Under the pieces are notes generated by a model. That model had not been told where the DNA came from. It searched no databases and was given only the letters and a program-made list of their open reading frames with translations. The position numbers and the translations under genes are program-made. From Parietichytrium sp. I65-24A (Eukaryota > Sar > Bigyra > Thraustochytrida > Thraustochytriidae): a DNA stretch of 64,000 bases. Below are positions 52,301 to 61,500 of the stretch, in pieces (positions within the stretch are counted from its first letter, which is position 1; every line of letters begins with the position of its first letter). Where the stretch lies: contig BLSF01000092.1 in assembly GCA_012862575.1 (NCBI GenBank), forward strand, positions 1 to 64,000. Reading direction: 5' to 3'.

Positions 52301-52482
52301 GTGGAAGTGAGGCCACGCGGCTTGAGGAAGAAGCAGTCAAAATGGTGCCAGTGCGGGTCTTTGCCGTCGCGGTACAGCGACTGCACCATGATGGCGAGCC
52401 TCAAGTGGCCTTTCTCAATCGTCGACTTGCATCCTTTGCACTTGGACCTGTTGCTCTTCGCGTAATCTGTCAGGTGCTCCAT
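49336..52482 (-). CDS. Poly(ADP-ribose) polymerase, PARP1-like, one N-terminal zinc finger
   Basis: 1048 residues from ATG 52482 (the frame extends to a TTG at 52587). Domains in order: one PARP-type zinc finger (about 1-85; Cys15, Cys18, His47, Cys50); a KGKGKGKGRGK basic linker (about 112); PADR1/zinc-ribbon region (about 140-270, with CPDC ... WECMANLEYSRC); BRCT (about 300-390); WGR (about 430-530, NKLGRHDSAESAI); PARP regulatory helical domain (about 575-695); catalytic domain with the H-Y-E triad (LWHGSRTTNY, GKGCYFADAISKSANY, Glu867 in NEFIVYN). The C-terminal about 130 residues form a Lys/Ala/Pro-rich tail absent from animal PARP1. It senses DNA breaks and makes poly(ADP-ribose) from NAD+ in the nucleus. 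Animal PARP1 has two such N-terminal fingers; only one is seen here. Confidence 0.94.
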   Translation of the reverse strand: MEHLTDYAKSNRSKCKGCKSTIEKGHLRLAIMVQSLYRDGKDPHWHHFDCFFLKPRGLTSTSILDGFGSLRPEDQAKVEAKIGGGAQPSESAAKGKGKGKGKGRGKNAKAKEPAPSAEQVAFTAQSAEFWKIKDLLERNTDAGRLRELLDLNGVWHKGGELFATLLPRVAKLVQFGVPPTCPDCQNPQKRLEFSENSGKWECMANLEYSRCPYKAAPADVLCAPFEFLQFEEDEEGKKLTKKAKDKLAAYTAMAEELSKFTAKKTVPVKRPSAPVDANGERKIFSGWVFAHCREESSELGDIRKQIEEHGGVWSDKVDMSVSFLLDDVSSYQKNHPLVKLAKQNKVAVVSESFVKHSIANNTMMDSQAYRLDTGRRGDVSAMEAEEEGIEVIPEGARVAVHSSAWSELGTHARVLDYGKKDVYHAVLSLADLQTNRNSYYKLQVINIGFVYYCSREWGRTGTKVKNNKLGRHDSAESAISEFLALFKEKTGNDWSARHKFVKQPALFEYIETRLVDTASKNGNGKAKESGSRILHKRVLDLIELIYDTELMKSTLLEMEIDLQKFPLGALTEAHVEKGYKTLSEIADVLSGATPSADENRKKDSLVALSNKFYHLIPHAFVGAIPIIDDQDKLNQKIKLVDALRDMEVATRFLNETEDADDSIEKTDADLKYEKLKTGLRPVKVGGSDWIKLDEWVQNTKKLGYNDWKTLKLVDAFEVDRAGEKDRFDAYSSGLDNHKFLWHGSRTTNYCGILSQGLRIAPPEAPCSGYRFGKGCYFADAISKSANYCRTAGSDDMLIMACEVALGTEHEAYRDEYMETARPGTHSTHAMGSIVPDPQCDLRTFENITIPIGRCKSNGIRSSCDANEFIVYNVAQVRIRYLLRLTVRDSKPLPATGMVVSPVGKNITPPNWLRLIGEEPEDEEMEITDHTKRSRVELQGGATEPKSAPSPCEPEDEAKPDESGSTRKVARKTARKTGPNKRKPAAKQAAAKTEPAKAPKAPKAPAAKKKAPAKRAKPEPIASPETAPVNISSGMSARERRALARAAKS

Positions 52483-53278
52483 CTTCTCTCCTTCTGCAAA
52501 TGCTCTTTCCCTTGCGTTCTTGGTCTGCCGCAATTTTGGCTGCTTTCCTCGCGTCTCGCAAGCCCACGAAAAGGCTCTTTGGTGCAAGATTGGCTGGCAT
52601 ACACCGTAGTACTAGCTAGCACTGCCTGTGAGCACCGGCACGAACAGTAAGATGAGGAAAAATCACCCATTGCGATGGTCAAAATCTGGGCAAAATTACT
52701 ACGGAGATCGATGTCGAACATTACGCCACGTAGGCTGTATAGCATAGGAATAAGAGCACGCTGGATCTACCAGTGTGTTCTGGCTCTCTTCTTTCCAATC
52801 TTTCCAATCCTAGTCAAGTAGTGAGCTCTAGAGCTAGTGTTCACCTGCGCAGTCATGAATTCCAAGTCGTTCGTAGCAGACTGCGTAGCGGGCCTTCGTT
52901 CTTGAGGGAAACCCCTGGGGGTAGTGGGTTGCCGAGTGTGCAGGAGCGACAACAGCGTTTCGCAAGAATCGCAAAACAGGTTGGAACGCAGTTTCAACGA
53001 GAGCGTGATTTCGTTCGAGTCATTCACACATGCGTCAGATGAAAAAATCACAAAATCCAAGGACGGCGAAAGCGTCTCCAGTGTGAATGAGCAATTGTGT
53101 GATTGACTGTGAAAAAGAAAAAAAAAAGATAAAAGGTTTTGACTTGTACAAGTTTAATCTCAGCGAGGAAACAACCACAAAGATCGCTCGAACGCTTCTC
53201 GATTATGAGGGGGCTCCAAAAAAACTGCTTCCCAAACGCGTGAAGCTCAAGAGACCACTTCCAGAAACGCGTGGGGGC
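52483..53278. other. Intergenic region, near-palindrome by PARP start
   Basis: At 52603-52620 GTAGTACTAGCTAGCACT forms a near-perfect dyad about 120 nt upstream of the PARP ATG. No gene is supported in the remaining sequence. Confidence 0.4.
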
Positions 53279-55240
53279 TCAAGAAACTGCTGGCGGCGGA
53301 GGCATGAGCGAGTCCGAATGCGCAGTGGAACCATATTCGCTTGGTCTGTGCCAATAGCCGCCGTTCTGATGGCTATGACCGTGGCTTTCATACATAGGAA
53401 GCTCATCGTCAAGCAGAGGCTCAGTCTCCGCGATCGGCGGCAGCCCGACACTATCCTCGTCGTCGAACGGTTCGGCGGTTTGCAATGCGAACGCGATAGC
53501 CGTTGATACACGACGAAAGCCGAGACCGAGATATTTGATCGCCCCTTGCTCTTCCGCGTCCACTCCGGCGTCGTTGAAAAATACTCCTGAAAAGACCAGC
53601 GGCAGGAAAAAGACCAGCAGCATGAAATTGCGCCCTGTGGTTTGCCGCAGGCCCACGTGCTCATCGATGAGGTACCAGAAGCCAGTGATATTCAAGAAAT
53701 TGCCCAAGAGACCGAGGTACTCCACCAGCCACGACCAAATCAACCCGAGCCCCTTCGTGCGATCGAGCACATAGCCAAATGGAAGGTGTAGATCCACCTG
53801 TGCAGCCACATTTCGCGTGGGCTCCACGCACGAGTGGATCAGGAAAGTCTGCGTCAAAAGCATCAGCGCGAGTCCGACACCCATAAACATCAATTCGTGC
53901 TGCGCGCCAGGAAAGTCCGGAAATTTCAGCCGAACAGCGTGTAAAACGAGCCAATGATTAATTTCTTCCAAGTCTTGTTCGAATGCGTCACCGCTCTCCT
54001 TGTCCAGCCCCATCTCTGCGCGGGCTTTGCCCGGGAAGAGCCAAATTTGGCAAATGCGATCCACCCCAAGCCACGAACAAGACTGCATGAACAGACTGAG
54101 GAGGGAAAGCACAGCATAACGCATATTTGCCACCCTCTGCCTAGCTTTGATATGGCTCATAATCCTTCGAAGACGCGACTTCATCGTCATTTGAGGGGTA
54201 AACTCCGGCAAGAGCTCGTCGAGCTCCTCTCGCACCTCTTCCTGTGTGGTGGGCTCTTCCCAAGGCTCGATGACCACCATTGAGCCAGGGTCTAAAAGGG
54301 AAGAGATGTGAACGACACGTTGCGGCTCGGGAATCGTGACGCCTAGGATCACCTGCTCATCTGCATCTGCCTCGCCTTCCATCACCTCAATCGAGAGGCC
54401 CACTTTGTAGTACTCGTAATACACAATGACGGAGGTGAACCCGGCCAAGCCGAAGAGCATGATGCAAATGTCCTTGATCGGATGTGGGTCAATTTGGCTC
54501 ACAAACACTTGAATGAACATGTACATCCCACACGTGCAGCAGACCTGCCCAAAGTACGCAATCATTCCGCGGAGAGCCAACAGCACATTTGACTCCACTC
54601 TCTCGCTCCAGTACCTTTCGATACTGGAAAACATCGGGTCGTCAGGAGCCACCACCTGACCATTCTGCAGCAACGACCCGGCCAGATAAGCGAGTGAGAT
54701 GCCCAGAACCATCAGGCAAATTGGCAGCCAGTACGCTGGGGCCGTGCACTGATACCCGTCATCATTATCCAAAATACTTCGGCAGTCCAGCAGACCCACG
54801 CCAGTCAAACTCAGATTGTTCCAGATAGCAACCCACGAACCCACGCTCGAATATACGGCCACCACTCCGATGCTGTACAATGCTGCCAGACGCATAGCCG
54901 ATTTGCGAACCGAGATCTCACCATCCTTGTCCATCCAGTCTGCCGCAGGATGTTCGCAATTAGCCAATGCGCAGTCATGCTCAAAGTCGTACTGGCATGT
55001 GGAATGCGAAACTGTCGTCCCTCGCTCCCGGAATGACCTACCGCTGCGCCTGCTGCGGTGGCTGCGTCTGGCTGCCGACATTCGCGAAGTGCGAGTGTTT
55101 CTGTCATCTTCCTCGTCCTCATCCTCTTCTTCATCCTCCTCTTCCGTCTCCTCTCCTTCGCGTCCGCGGGCGCCTGTCCATCGAACTTCACGGGCCATAC
55201 CGTCTGAAGCTACCAGCGGCTCTCGGAGCCCAGATTGCAT
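53279..55240 (-). CDS. Multi-pass membrane protein, unknown family
   Basis: 653 residues, ATG at 55240. The cytosolic N-terminus has a REPLVAS start, an acidic stretch (EETEEEDEEEDEDEEDD, about 30-47) and an Arg/Ser-rich stretch. About eight membrane segments are visible at roughly 118-140, 168-190, 220-247, 255-278, 380-405, 455-478, 500-528 and 540-560, with a soluble loop of about 100 residues (280-380) between the fourth and fifth. The region after the first segment contains Cys pairs (NLSLTGVGLLDC, DDGYQC) that could form an extracellular or lumenal disulfide. The C-terminus contains an acidic dileucine-like ETEPLLDDE, a sorting signal for endosomes or lysosome-like vacuoles. Not recognised; a channel, receptor or transporter is possible. 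Confidence 0.78.
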   Translation of the reverse strand: MQSGLREPLVASDGMAREVRWTGARGREGEETEEEDEEEDEDEEDDRNTRTSRMSAARRSHRSRRSGRSFRERGTTVSHSTCQYDFEHDCALANCEHPAADWMDKDGEISVRKSAMRLAALYSIGVVAVYSSVGSWVAIWNNLSLTGVGLLDCRSILDNDDGYQCTAPAYWLPICLMVLGISLAYLAGSLLQNGQVVAPDDPMFSSIERYWSERVESNVLLALRGMIAYFGQVCCTCGMYMFIQVFVSQIDPHPIKDICIMLFGLAGFTSVIVYYEYYKVGLSIEVMEGEADADEQVILGVTIPEPQRVVHISSLLDPGSMVVIEPWEEPTTQEEVREELDELLPEFTPQMTMKSRLRRIMSHIKARQRVANMRYAVLSLLSLFMQSCSWLGVDRICQIWLFPGKARAEMGLDKESGDAFEQDLEEINHWLVLHAVRLKFPDFPGAQHELMFMGVGLALMLLTQTFLIHSCVEPTRNVAAQVDLHLPFGYVLDRTKGLGLIWSWLVEYLGLLGNFLNITGFWYLIDEHVGLRQTTGRNFMLLVFFLPLVFSGVFFNDAGVDAEEQGAIKYLGLGFRRVSTAIAFALQTAEPFDDEDSVGLPPIAETEPLLDDELPMYESHGHSHQNGGYWHRPSEYGSTAHSDSLMPPPPAVS

Positions 55241-56419
55241 GAATCGCGCTCGCGAAGCAACGCTCTTACGCTCTCCTCCAACGGGCTCTTACCTACCACG
55301 TGCGATATACGATCTAAAAATTTGCGTCCTTCCGTTGCGAGATTAGCTCTTCTTCGCGCAAATACCCAAATACAACACGAGTAAACTCGAACGAGCAAGC
55401 CCCTGAATGCCTCGGCGCAGGCTCGCGAGTTGGTGTATGCCCTACTCACCAGCTCAACCCTGACCCATAAACAATAACCGATGACCCAGTGACCAATGCC
55501 ACTGTCGTTTCCACTGATCCACCCGCAAGCAAGGCAACACAAGCAAGCAAGCAAGCAAAGCACGTACGCCCGAACGAACGAACGAACGAACGAACGGTGA
55601 CACGGAGGAACCTCCCGCCCTCTGTCCTCAACTGCCGCTACCTGGCAAGACCACCCTGCACTGTGTGACGCCCCGAGGCGGCTAATTTCGACGGCCACAC
55701 ACAACCCCAACCCCAATCCCAAACGCCACGCGTCGTGTGCGCGCTGAGGTTTGTCGTTCACCAGCTCCACGTGAACTCTGCGAGCTGTGCGAGCCCTGCG
55801 AGCTGTGTGTCTGTTCGCTTGATCGATTATGATCGATTATGATCGATTGATCGATTGATTGTTCATTGATTGATGGATAAGACAAGTAACAGGTGTAAAG
55901 ACTACATACACTTGGGCACTGTCAGAACTGTCAGTGCGTAGCTCAAGTAGTTGAGCATCAAGAACATCAGGGCGTCAGCAGCAAGGCGCCTAAGACCTTG
56001 CTCACAAGGCTGAATGAAGCAAGACCAGCATGTAAAGAATGTAAAGTTTAGTTTGTTTAGTTGTTTGTATCTTGATCATTTGAGGCAAGACAGCGCCAAC
56101 GTGTGTCCGCGAGTGAGCCTCTCAGTACTCGCCTACAGGGTAGCGTACGTACGCGCTGGATAACTGCAGCACTGTACGCACAAGTTGCCAGAGGTCGGGC
56201 CGGTCACTGGAATCTCGCTTGGTCCGCGGTGGCGTGACACTGGGACTCGGGACTCATACAACGCGAAAGTGTCCTAGACTGTGGACGAAGACGAGAAAGG
56301 CTTGATTGAAAGCGGGCACGGGGCCAAGATTGGAGCAGAAAGGGGGCTGGGACGCTGGGCAACTGGGCAGAAGTGTTAGTGGGTAGTTTTGATCGGAGCA
56401 GGTTTGTCACTGTCTCGAA
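55241..56419. other. Divergent intergenic region with microsatellites
   Basis: Contains AAGC (55541-55559) and GAAC (55571-55597) tetranucleotide runs and a GATCGATT/ATGATCGATT tandem at about 55820-55870. No gene is supported. Confidence 0.5.
55541..55597. repeat. AAGC and GAAC tetranucleotide microsatellites
   Basis: About five AAGC units, a short spacer with CACGTACG, then about six GAAC units. Confidence 0.85.
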
Positions 56420-58341
56420 ATGTTCGACATAGTGCTCAGGAGCTCGTCGGCCGGGAAGGCTATTTGGAATGCACGCGGAGGAATGAGCGGGTTGCGCAGC
56501 AGCGGCCTGGTGCCATGGCCATGGAGGCTTCAGCAGCAGCGGCGGCTGGTGTGGGACAGGGTCAGAGGAGCGACAGATGTTCCCCACAAACTGCCAATCT
56601 CAGAGCCGCGCATCCAGAAGATGAGCCACGGGACCTTTGACGTGTTTGTCTTTGACGCACAAGGAAAGTTTGCAAGGCGGCGCATGACAAAAGCGGAGCT
56701 CATTGGGAAAACTCAGCTCAATGCGAGGGATTTGATTGTCTTGGATTCTGGATACCATCGCAGACCTCGCCCCGTGATCCTCGTGCGACCAACGTCGACC
56801 GTAATAAGTTTGGCGTACGTCAGAGCAATTATCCGCCACGACTCAGTATATCTTTTCCACCCAACGATTTCTAGTGTGCAGGCATTCGCGCTTGGTCTGG
56901 GAGAGTTTCTCCAAGGTAAACGGAGCCCATTCTTGCCGCACGTAAATTTGGGCAGCGACGCTAGTTCGCATCCACTCGAATTGCAAGATGACGACGAAGA
57001 AGCGAACGCCATCACGGCAGCGGCGCAGCAGGACTGCAAGTCAGCTCCTGCCCCATTGCCCTACGAATTGCGCGCCTTAGAGGGTATTCTCAGCCATGTT
57101 TCCAGACGATATCACAACAGGACTCTGCTGCTGTCGCCTCTTGTAAAAAGCGTTCTTCATACCCTCAGCTCTAAGCAAGTCGAGCCAGAAATTCTGCACC
57201 AGTTGCTACCAATGAAAGACACGCTCTCGCAGTTTGAAATAGAGACAACACTGATGAGAAATGTTCTCACGGAGCTGATTCACAGCGAAGATGACATGCT
57301 TGAAATGCTCTTGACGGAAAAGGCCGCCAACAATGGGACTCTTCCTGCCCGGGAGCAGCACGAAAAGGTTGAACTGCTCTTGGAAAATTATTGCTCACAG
57401 TTTGTGGACATAGCCCAAGAATCATACTACCTCCGGAAACGAGTCGAGTCTACCCAGAGCATCATTGAGCTCAAATTGGTAAGTTTTTCTTGCTACTACA
57501 CAGCAGGACAAGCCATAGCATGGAGCTCACATACTTTGTCGTGTGTGTACGCGACTCTCGGGCACTTCAGGACACTCATCGCAATTACATGTAAGTTTGG
57601 AGAATGTGGACTTTCCGCATGCACAAATTGGGGGAAAAGGAAGAAGCAAGAGAAGAAATTATCTGACTTCCCACGTGTCACCCCAAAGCCTTCGCGTAAA
57701 TATTCAAATCGCCATTGGGTCTATGGCTATTGGGCTTGGGACTCTCATCTCAGGTTGGTTTGGGGCGAACTTAACAAATGGGATGGAAAGTCATCCCACC
57801 GCGTTTTACTGGCTCGGCGTTCTAACCACAGGAACAATTGTAGGGTTGTTCCAAATTGTCAAGCGCAAGGTGGACACCTCCATCCCGCGGATGCTCGAGG
57901 GGGACCCCTTTGATAGTATTTTTAATCATCTTGACGAGATCCAGCAGATACTCTCTGTGGCACGATCGAGGCTCTACACCAACAATCGTAGCCTAACGAG
58001 GAACGAGCTACAGTCCATGCTCCGCAAAATCGCGGTAAGTTTTTCATTTCACTTTAGCTTGATTCATTCCGTCGAGCGCTACTGACAACACACCGCTCTG
58101 GCATTATGGTTGGCCAATGCAATTTGGAATACAATAGGGAGTTAAGGTCTCCGATGAAGACCTGGATATTATATACAACACGTTTGACCTCGATCGCGAC
58201 GGAGTCCTCACAAGCGAAGAAGTCTCACGCGGGGGCGAAGCATCAATTTCAAGCGACAAAGAACTCCGAAAGCTAGAGTGGGTCAAATCGAGGGAGCTCT
58301 CCGGAATGCACATTAAGACAAGACGCGCACCAAGCTTTTGA
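56420..58341 (+). CDS. MRS2/CorA-type Mg2+ channel fused to C-terminal EF-hand
   Basis: Four exons predicted: 56420-57478, 57569-57588, 57689-58034, 58138-58341 (1629 nt, 542 residues); introns 90, 100 and 103 nt, all with GTAAGT donors and matching phases. The N-terminus (MFDIVLRSSSAGKAIWNARG) is Arg-rich and acid-poor, suggesting mitochondrial import. The MRS2 family core follows (FDAQGKFARRRMTKAEL, RDLIVLDSGYHRRP, LPYELRALEGIL, PMKDTLSQFEIE, DDMLEMLLTEKA). Two membrane segments are at the end: VNIQIAIGSMAIGLGTLISG and FYWLGVLTTGTIVGLFQI. The pore signature after the first reads WFGANL rather than the usual GMN. After an MLEGDPFDSIFNHLDEIQQI helix the last exon encodes a canonical EF-hand loop (DLDRDGVLTSEE) preceded by a degenerate partner. 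Likely a mitochondrial inner-membrane Mg2+ channel with a Ca2+-sensing tail. Confidence 0.85.
57479..57568 (+). other. Intron 1 of the MRS2-EF gene
   Basis: 90 nt; GTAAGT donor, CACTTCAG acceptor, phase 0. Confidence 0.85.
57569..57588 (+). other. 20-nt microexon of the MRS2-EF gene
   Basis: Encodes DTHRNY and two bases of the next codon. It is needed to connect the coiled helix to the first membrane segment with an Arg-Asn pair typical of this position in MRS2/CorA proteins. Confidence 0.75.
57589..57688 (+). other. Intron 2 of the MRS2-EF gene
   Basis: 100 nt; GTAAGT donor, CTGAC branch-like site, CCAAAG acceptor, phase 2. Confidence 0.8.
58035..58137 (+). other. Intron 3 of the MRS2-EF gene
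   Basis: 103 nt; GTAAGT donor, CTGAC branch-like site, CAATAG acceptor, phase 0. Without this splice translation would stop in the intron at 58083 and the EF-hand exon would be lost. Confidence 0.82.
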
Positions 58342-58551
58342 AGGCGTGTCTGTTCAAATAGACAATTTATTGCGTGAAATTACCCAAGTCGGGGTCCACT
58401 TCACGATTATGAATCGCATTGACAGTGTGAAGCTTTTCTTTATGTAGAAATAGAAGACATGTAATTATTTGGCCTCTCCCTATCTATGTATTGTTCAATG
58501 TTCTTCTTCTCACAAATCATGATTCAGCGCCAGGACGGCAAATCTAGCACA

Positions 58552-61500
58552 TCAGTCGCTGGAGAATATGGAAACTGGGGGAACGTCCCAAGGTACCTTC
58601 TTTCCAGAAGGCAGCTTAGCTTTGCGCACAACCCGGATTCCCTTTTTGTGGACTGGACCGTCCAAAATATCCTGGATTTTGTCCAATTGGGACGGCTTCA
58701 AGTCATGAATGCCATGGTGAGAGACGAACGAAGTGTTATCAACTACCACCTTGTCTTTCCAAGCCTGCTTTTCGCGTGCAACAGCCAACTTTCGCTCCTG
58801 CTCAACACCATCACCGCCCATATGCACGGATTGGAAAAAGTCCGGATTTTTGGTTCCGTCCTGGTTGTACCCACCGAAGACCTCATAGTCATTCGTCGGC
58901 ATGCAATCAAAATTCGATTCTGACTTGGTCCTGAACTCCCGTTTCTCCTCCCAAGGAACCTTTAACTCCTCTGACCTAGCCTCGCTAACTTCAAGACCAC
59001 GTCTCCTGTCTTCCTCAAGAGAGCGGGCCACTGGATACACGAAGCCCCGCTTGGTGATAAATTGGTCTCGCGCACGCTGAGCCTCGTCGCGAGCGACTTG
59101 ATCCTCATTGACCAAGCTGAATCCAAGACTCTGAAAGTCCTTAGAGTACGTGTACGTCGCGTTCTTGTGTTTGGACAGCTTCTTGCGCAACGCTTCTTGA
59201 CTTTTCTCCACAAAGTTGAGTTTTTGGCCAGAGTATGTGAATATCTCTCCGTTTGGCCCACCAAACTGGCGCACCAGTTCCTCATCTGCATCTCTTCTTC
59301 GTTCCATACGCTCTTCGAATTCTTTACGAACTTTTGCTTGTTCCACTCGGCTCTCCGCCAAAAAGTCTCTTGTAGTACGATTCGCGATTGCTCGCTCGAA
59401 TTCCGGGTTGCACGACACGGTTGGACCTTTGAGGCGACTGTTCGCGAAGCCACCATCCTTCTCTTCAACATTACATCTAGAGTCCTCAATCTGATTTGAG
59501 CTTGCAGGAATCGGGCTGGTCTCATGGGAGGGTCTCTGAGAGAGTTTGACTGATCTTCTTCGAGCTGCAGCTGGAACCCCGTCAAGGTCCTCTATTGATA
59601 CACTTTCGCCGTATTTGGACTCGAGCTTGGAGAGCATCTCCACGGTCGGGAAACTTTGTGTTCTTGACAAGCGCTTGCTTCGGGTGACACTTCTCAGAGC
59701 AGTCAAAAGGAGAAGAGCTTGTCTGCACGTCTCTTCGACTTTAAACGAGTCATAGATGTCAGGAGAGAGCATGATGTAACGCAGCGGATCACGCAGCCGA
59801 ATTACCTTGAGATCAACGTCAAAAGATGCGTAAAGCCTGTTCACGTAGCGCACCTGGGAATTACTGATGACTCGAACTTGGTCAGTGTTTCGGATTCGCG
59901 GGAGTGAGTTGAGAAACCTGGTTATCGAGCCGTCTCCAACGCCCTCAACGACTATAATTCGAAATTCGTCGTCCAACACCTGAAATCCAGTGAGAATATC
60001 GAGCTCCCCGTTGTTGGCAGACTGCCGTTCGTCCTCTCGAAGCTGATACGACCGTAGACTTTCCACGTGAGGCACTGCCTGCTGGTTGATTTCGTTGTAC
60101 GTCTTCCGAAGAAGAGTCATCATATCCCTGTTGCGGTATTCCATTAAAACAACAACTCGCTCAAATAATGGTGCGCGTACGCCCAAGGTACGAGTTGCAC
60201 GGGTTACAATTGCCGATGACGGAACGGTGTTGGTGTCTTCCAAACACAGACGAGCATTCTGGGATTCTATTGAGAGATGGTGGTGATGCAACGGAACGGA
60301 TATACTTGCGCTCAGACGAACTTGCGTGTCAGCTTCGAAATAGCGGCCAGGCTGCCTCACGAGATATTCAACCTCCGAAAGGTCGAGCTCTGCCCTTTCC
60401 ACTTCTCCTCCAACCGGAATTTTACGCTTTCTCGGAGCAACAGTCGCTCGCAGCGAGACGCTTGCCGCTTTGTTGCTCTTTCCGAAGGGAGTTTGTCCGA
60501 TACCGTGGAGATCTTTCCTTAGTCTGTTGGCCAACTCTTTGGAGGAGCTCCAGAGCTCATCTAAAGCGAACGTTGCCACACCGCATGCCTGTTGTTCGCT
60601 ATCGCTCTCTATGATATGGGAATACTTGGTCCAAGCCTCTCTATCAAGGTCTGCAATAATTTTCTGCAGCTCCGGGGCTGCGGGTTCCGAAGAGGTTGCT
60701 TCAAGCGCATCCTTGTCCTTCTGTGCAGGTGCCTTCTTGTCCTTCTGTTTTGCCGAGTTTGTCGCTTCTTTCCGGGCGCTGAGAAGACTCTCTTGGCTGG
60801 CGACGTCTGCATACTTTCCGCTCATTTCCTCTACCAATGCTTTCACAGCATTCGTTGTTGTTACCAGTCGCACGTCCCGGTCGTGAAGAGTGACAGTGAC
60901 TGGCTCGCTCTCCAGCTGCTCTGCAAATTTGTCTCGACTCAAACTTCCGACCAGTATGGTGGTCTTTAGTCGCATATGCACGTGTTTCGCACCTTGTTGA
61001 TAGCCTACGCTGCGGATAAGACGCTCTTGTGGAATGGCAGACTTAAAAATCGTCATGCGAGCGTAGATCGGTTCGCAATAGCGCTTGACCAGGAGGAACG
61101 GGTCTCTCAGGCCAGTCTCCTTGTCTTGAATACAGCTTTCCATCTTTGGATTCCCGTGCTCCACGATTGTTCCGGGCAATGCTTTCACGGAAGTTATTTC
61201 AAGTGTCAAAGGGTTGAGAAGGCTGGTTAGTTGCTCAGATAATATGGCGGATTCCGCAACTACTGAGATGCGAACTGCGTCGATCATGTCTGTGCAAAAG
61301 TTTGGCGGGGCAACTAGGTGATTTGAATCTCCAAATTGGCCCCACTGACCACTCAGTTGGAGCTCCCCATCAAGTAACGGAGACGCGTCCATCGAGAATG
61401 CGCCAATCCACTCCTCTTTGCTATTGCAAGCGCTTATGACCAAGGTGGAGTCATCGTTTAACCGATTGGCCCACGCTGCGTCCACGCACACGTCGAATGG

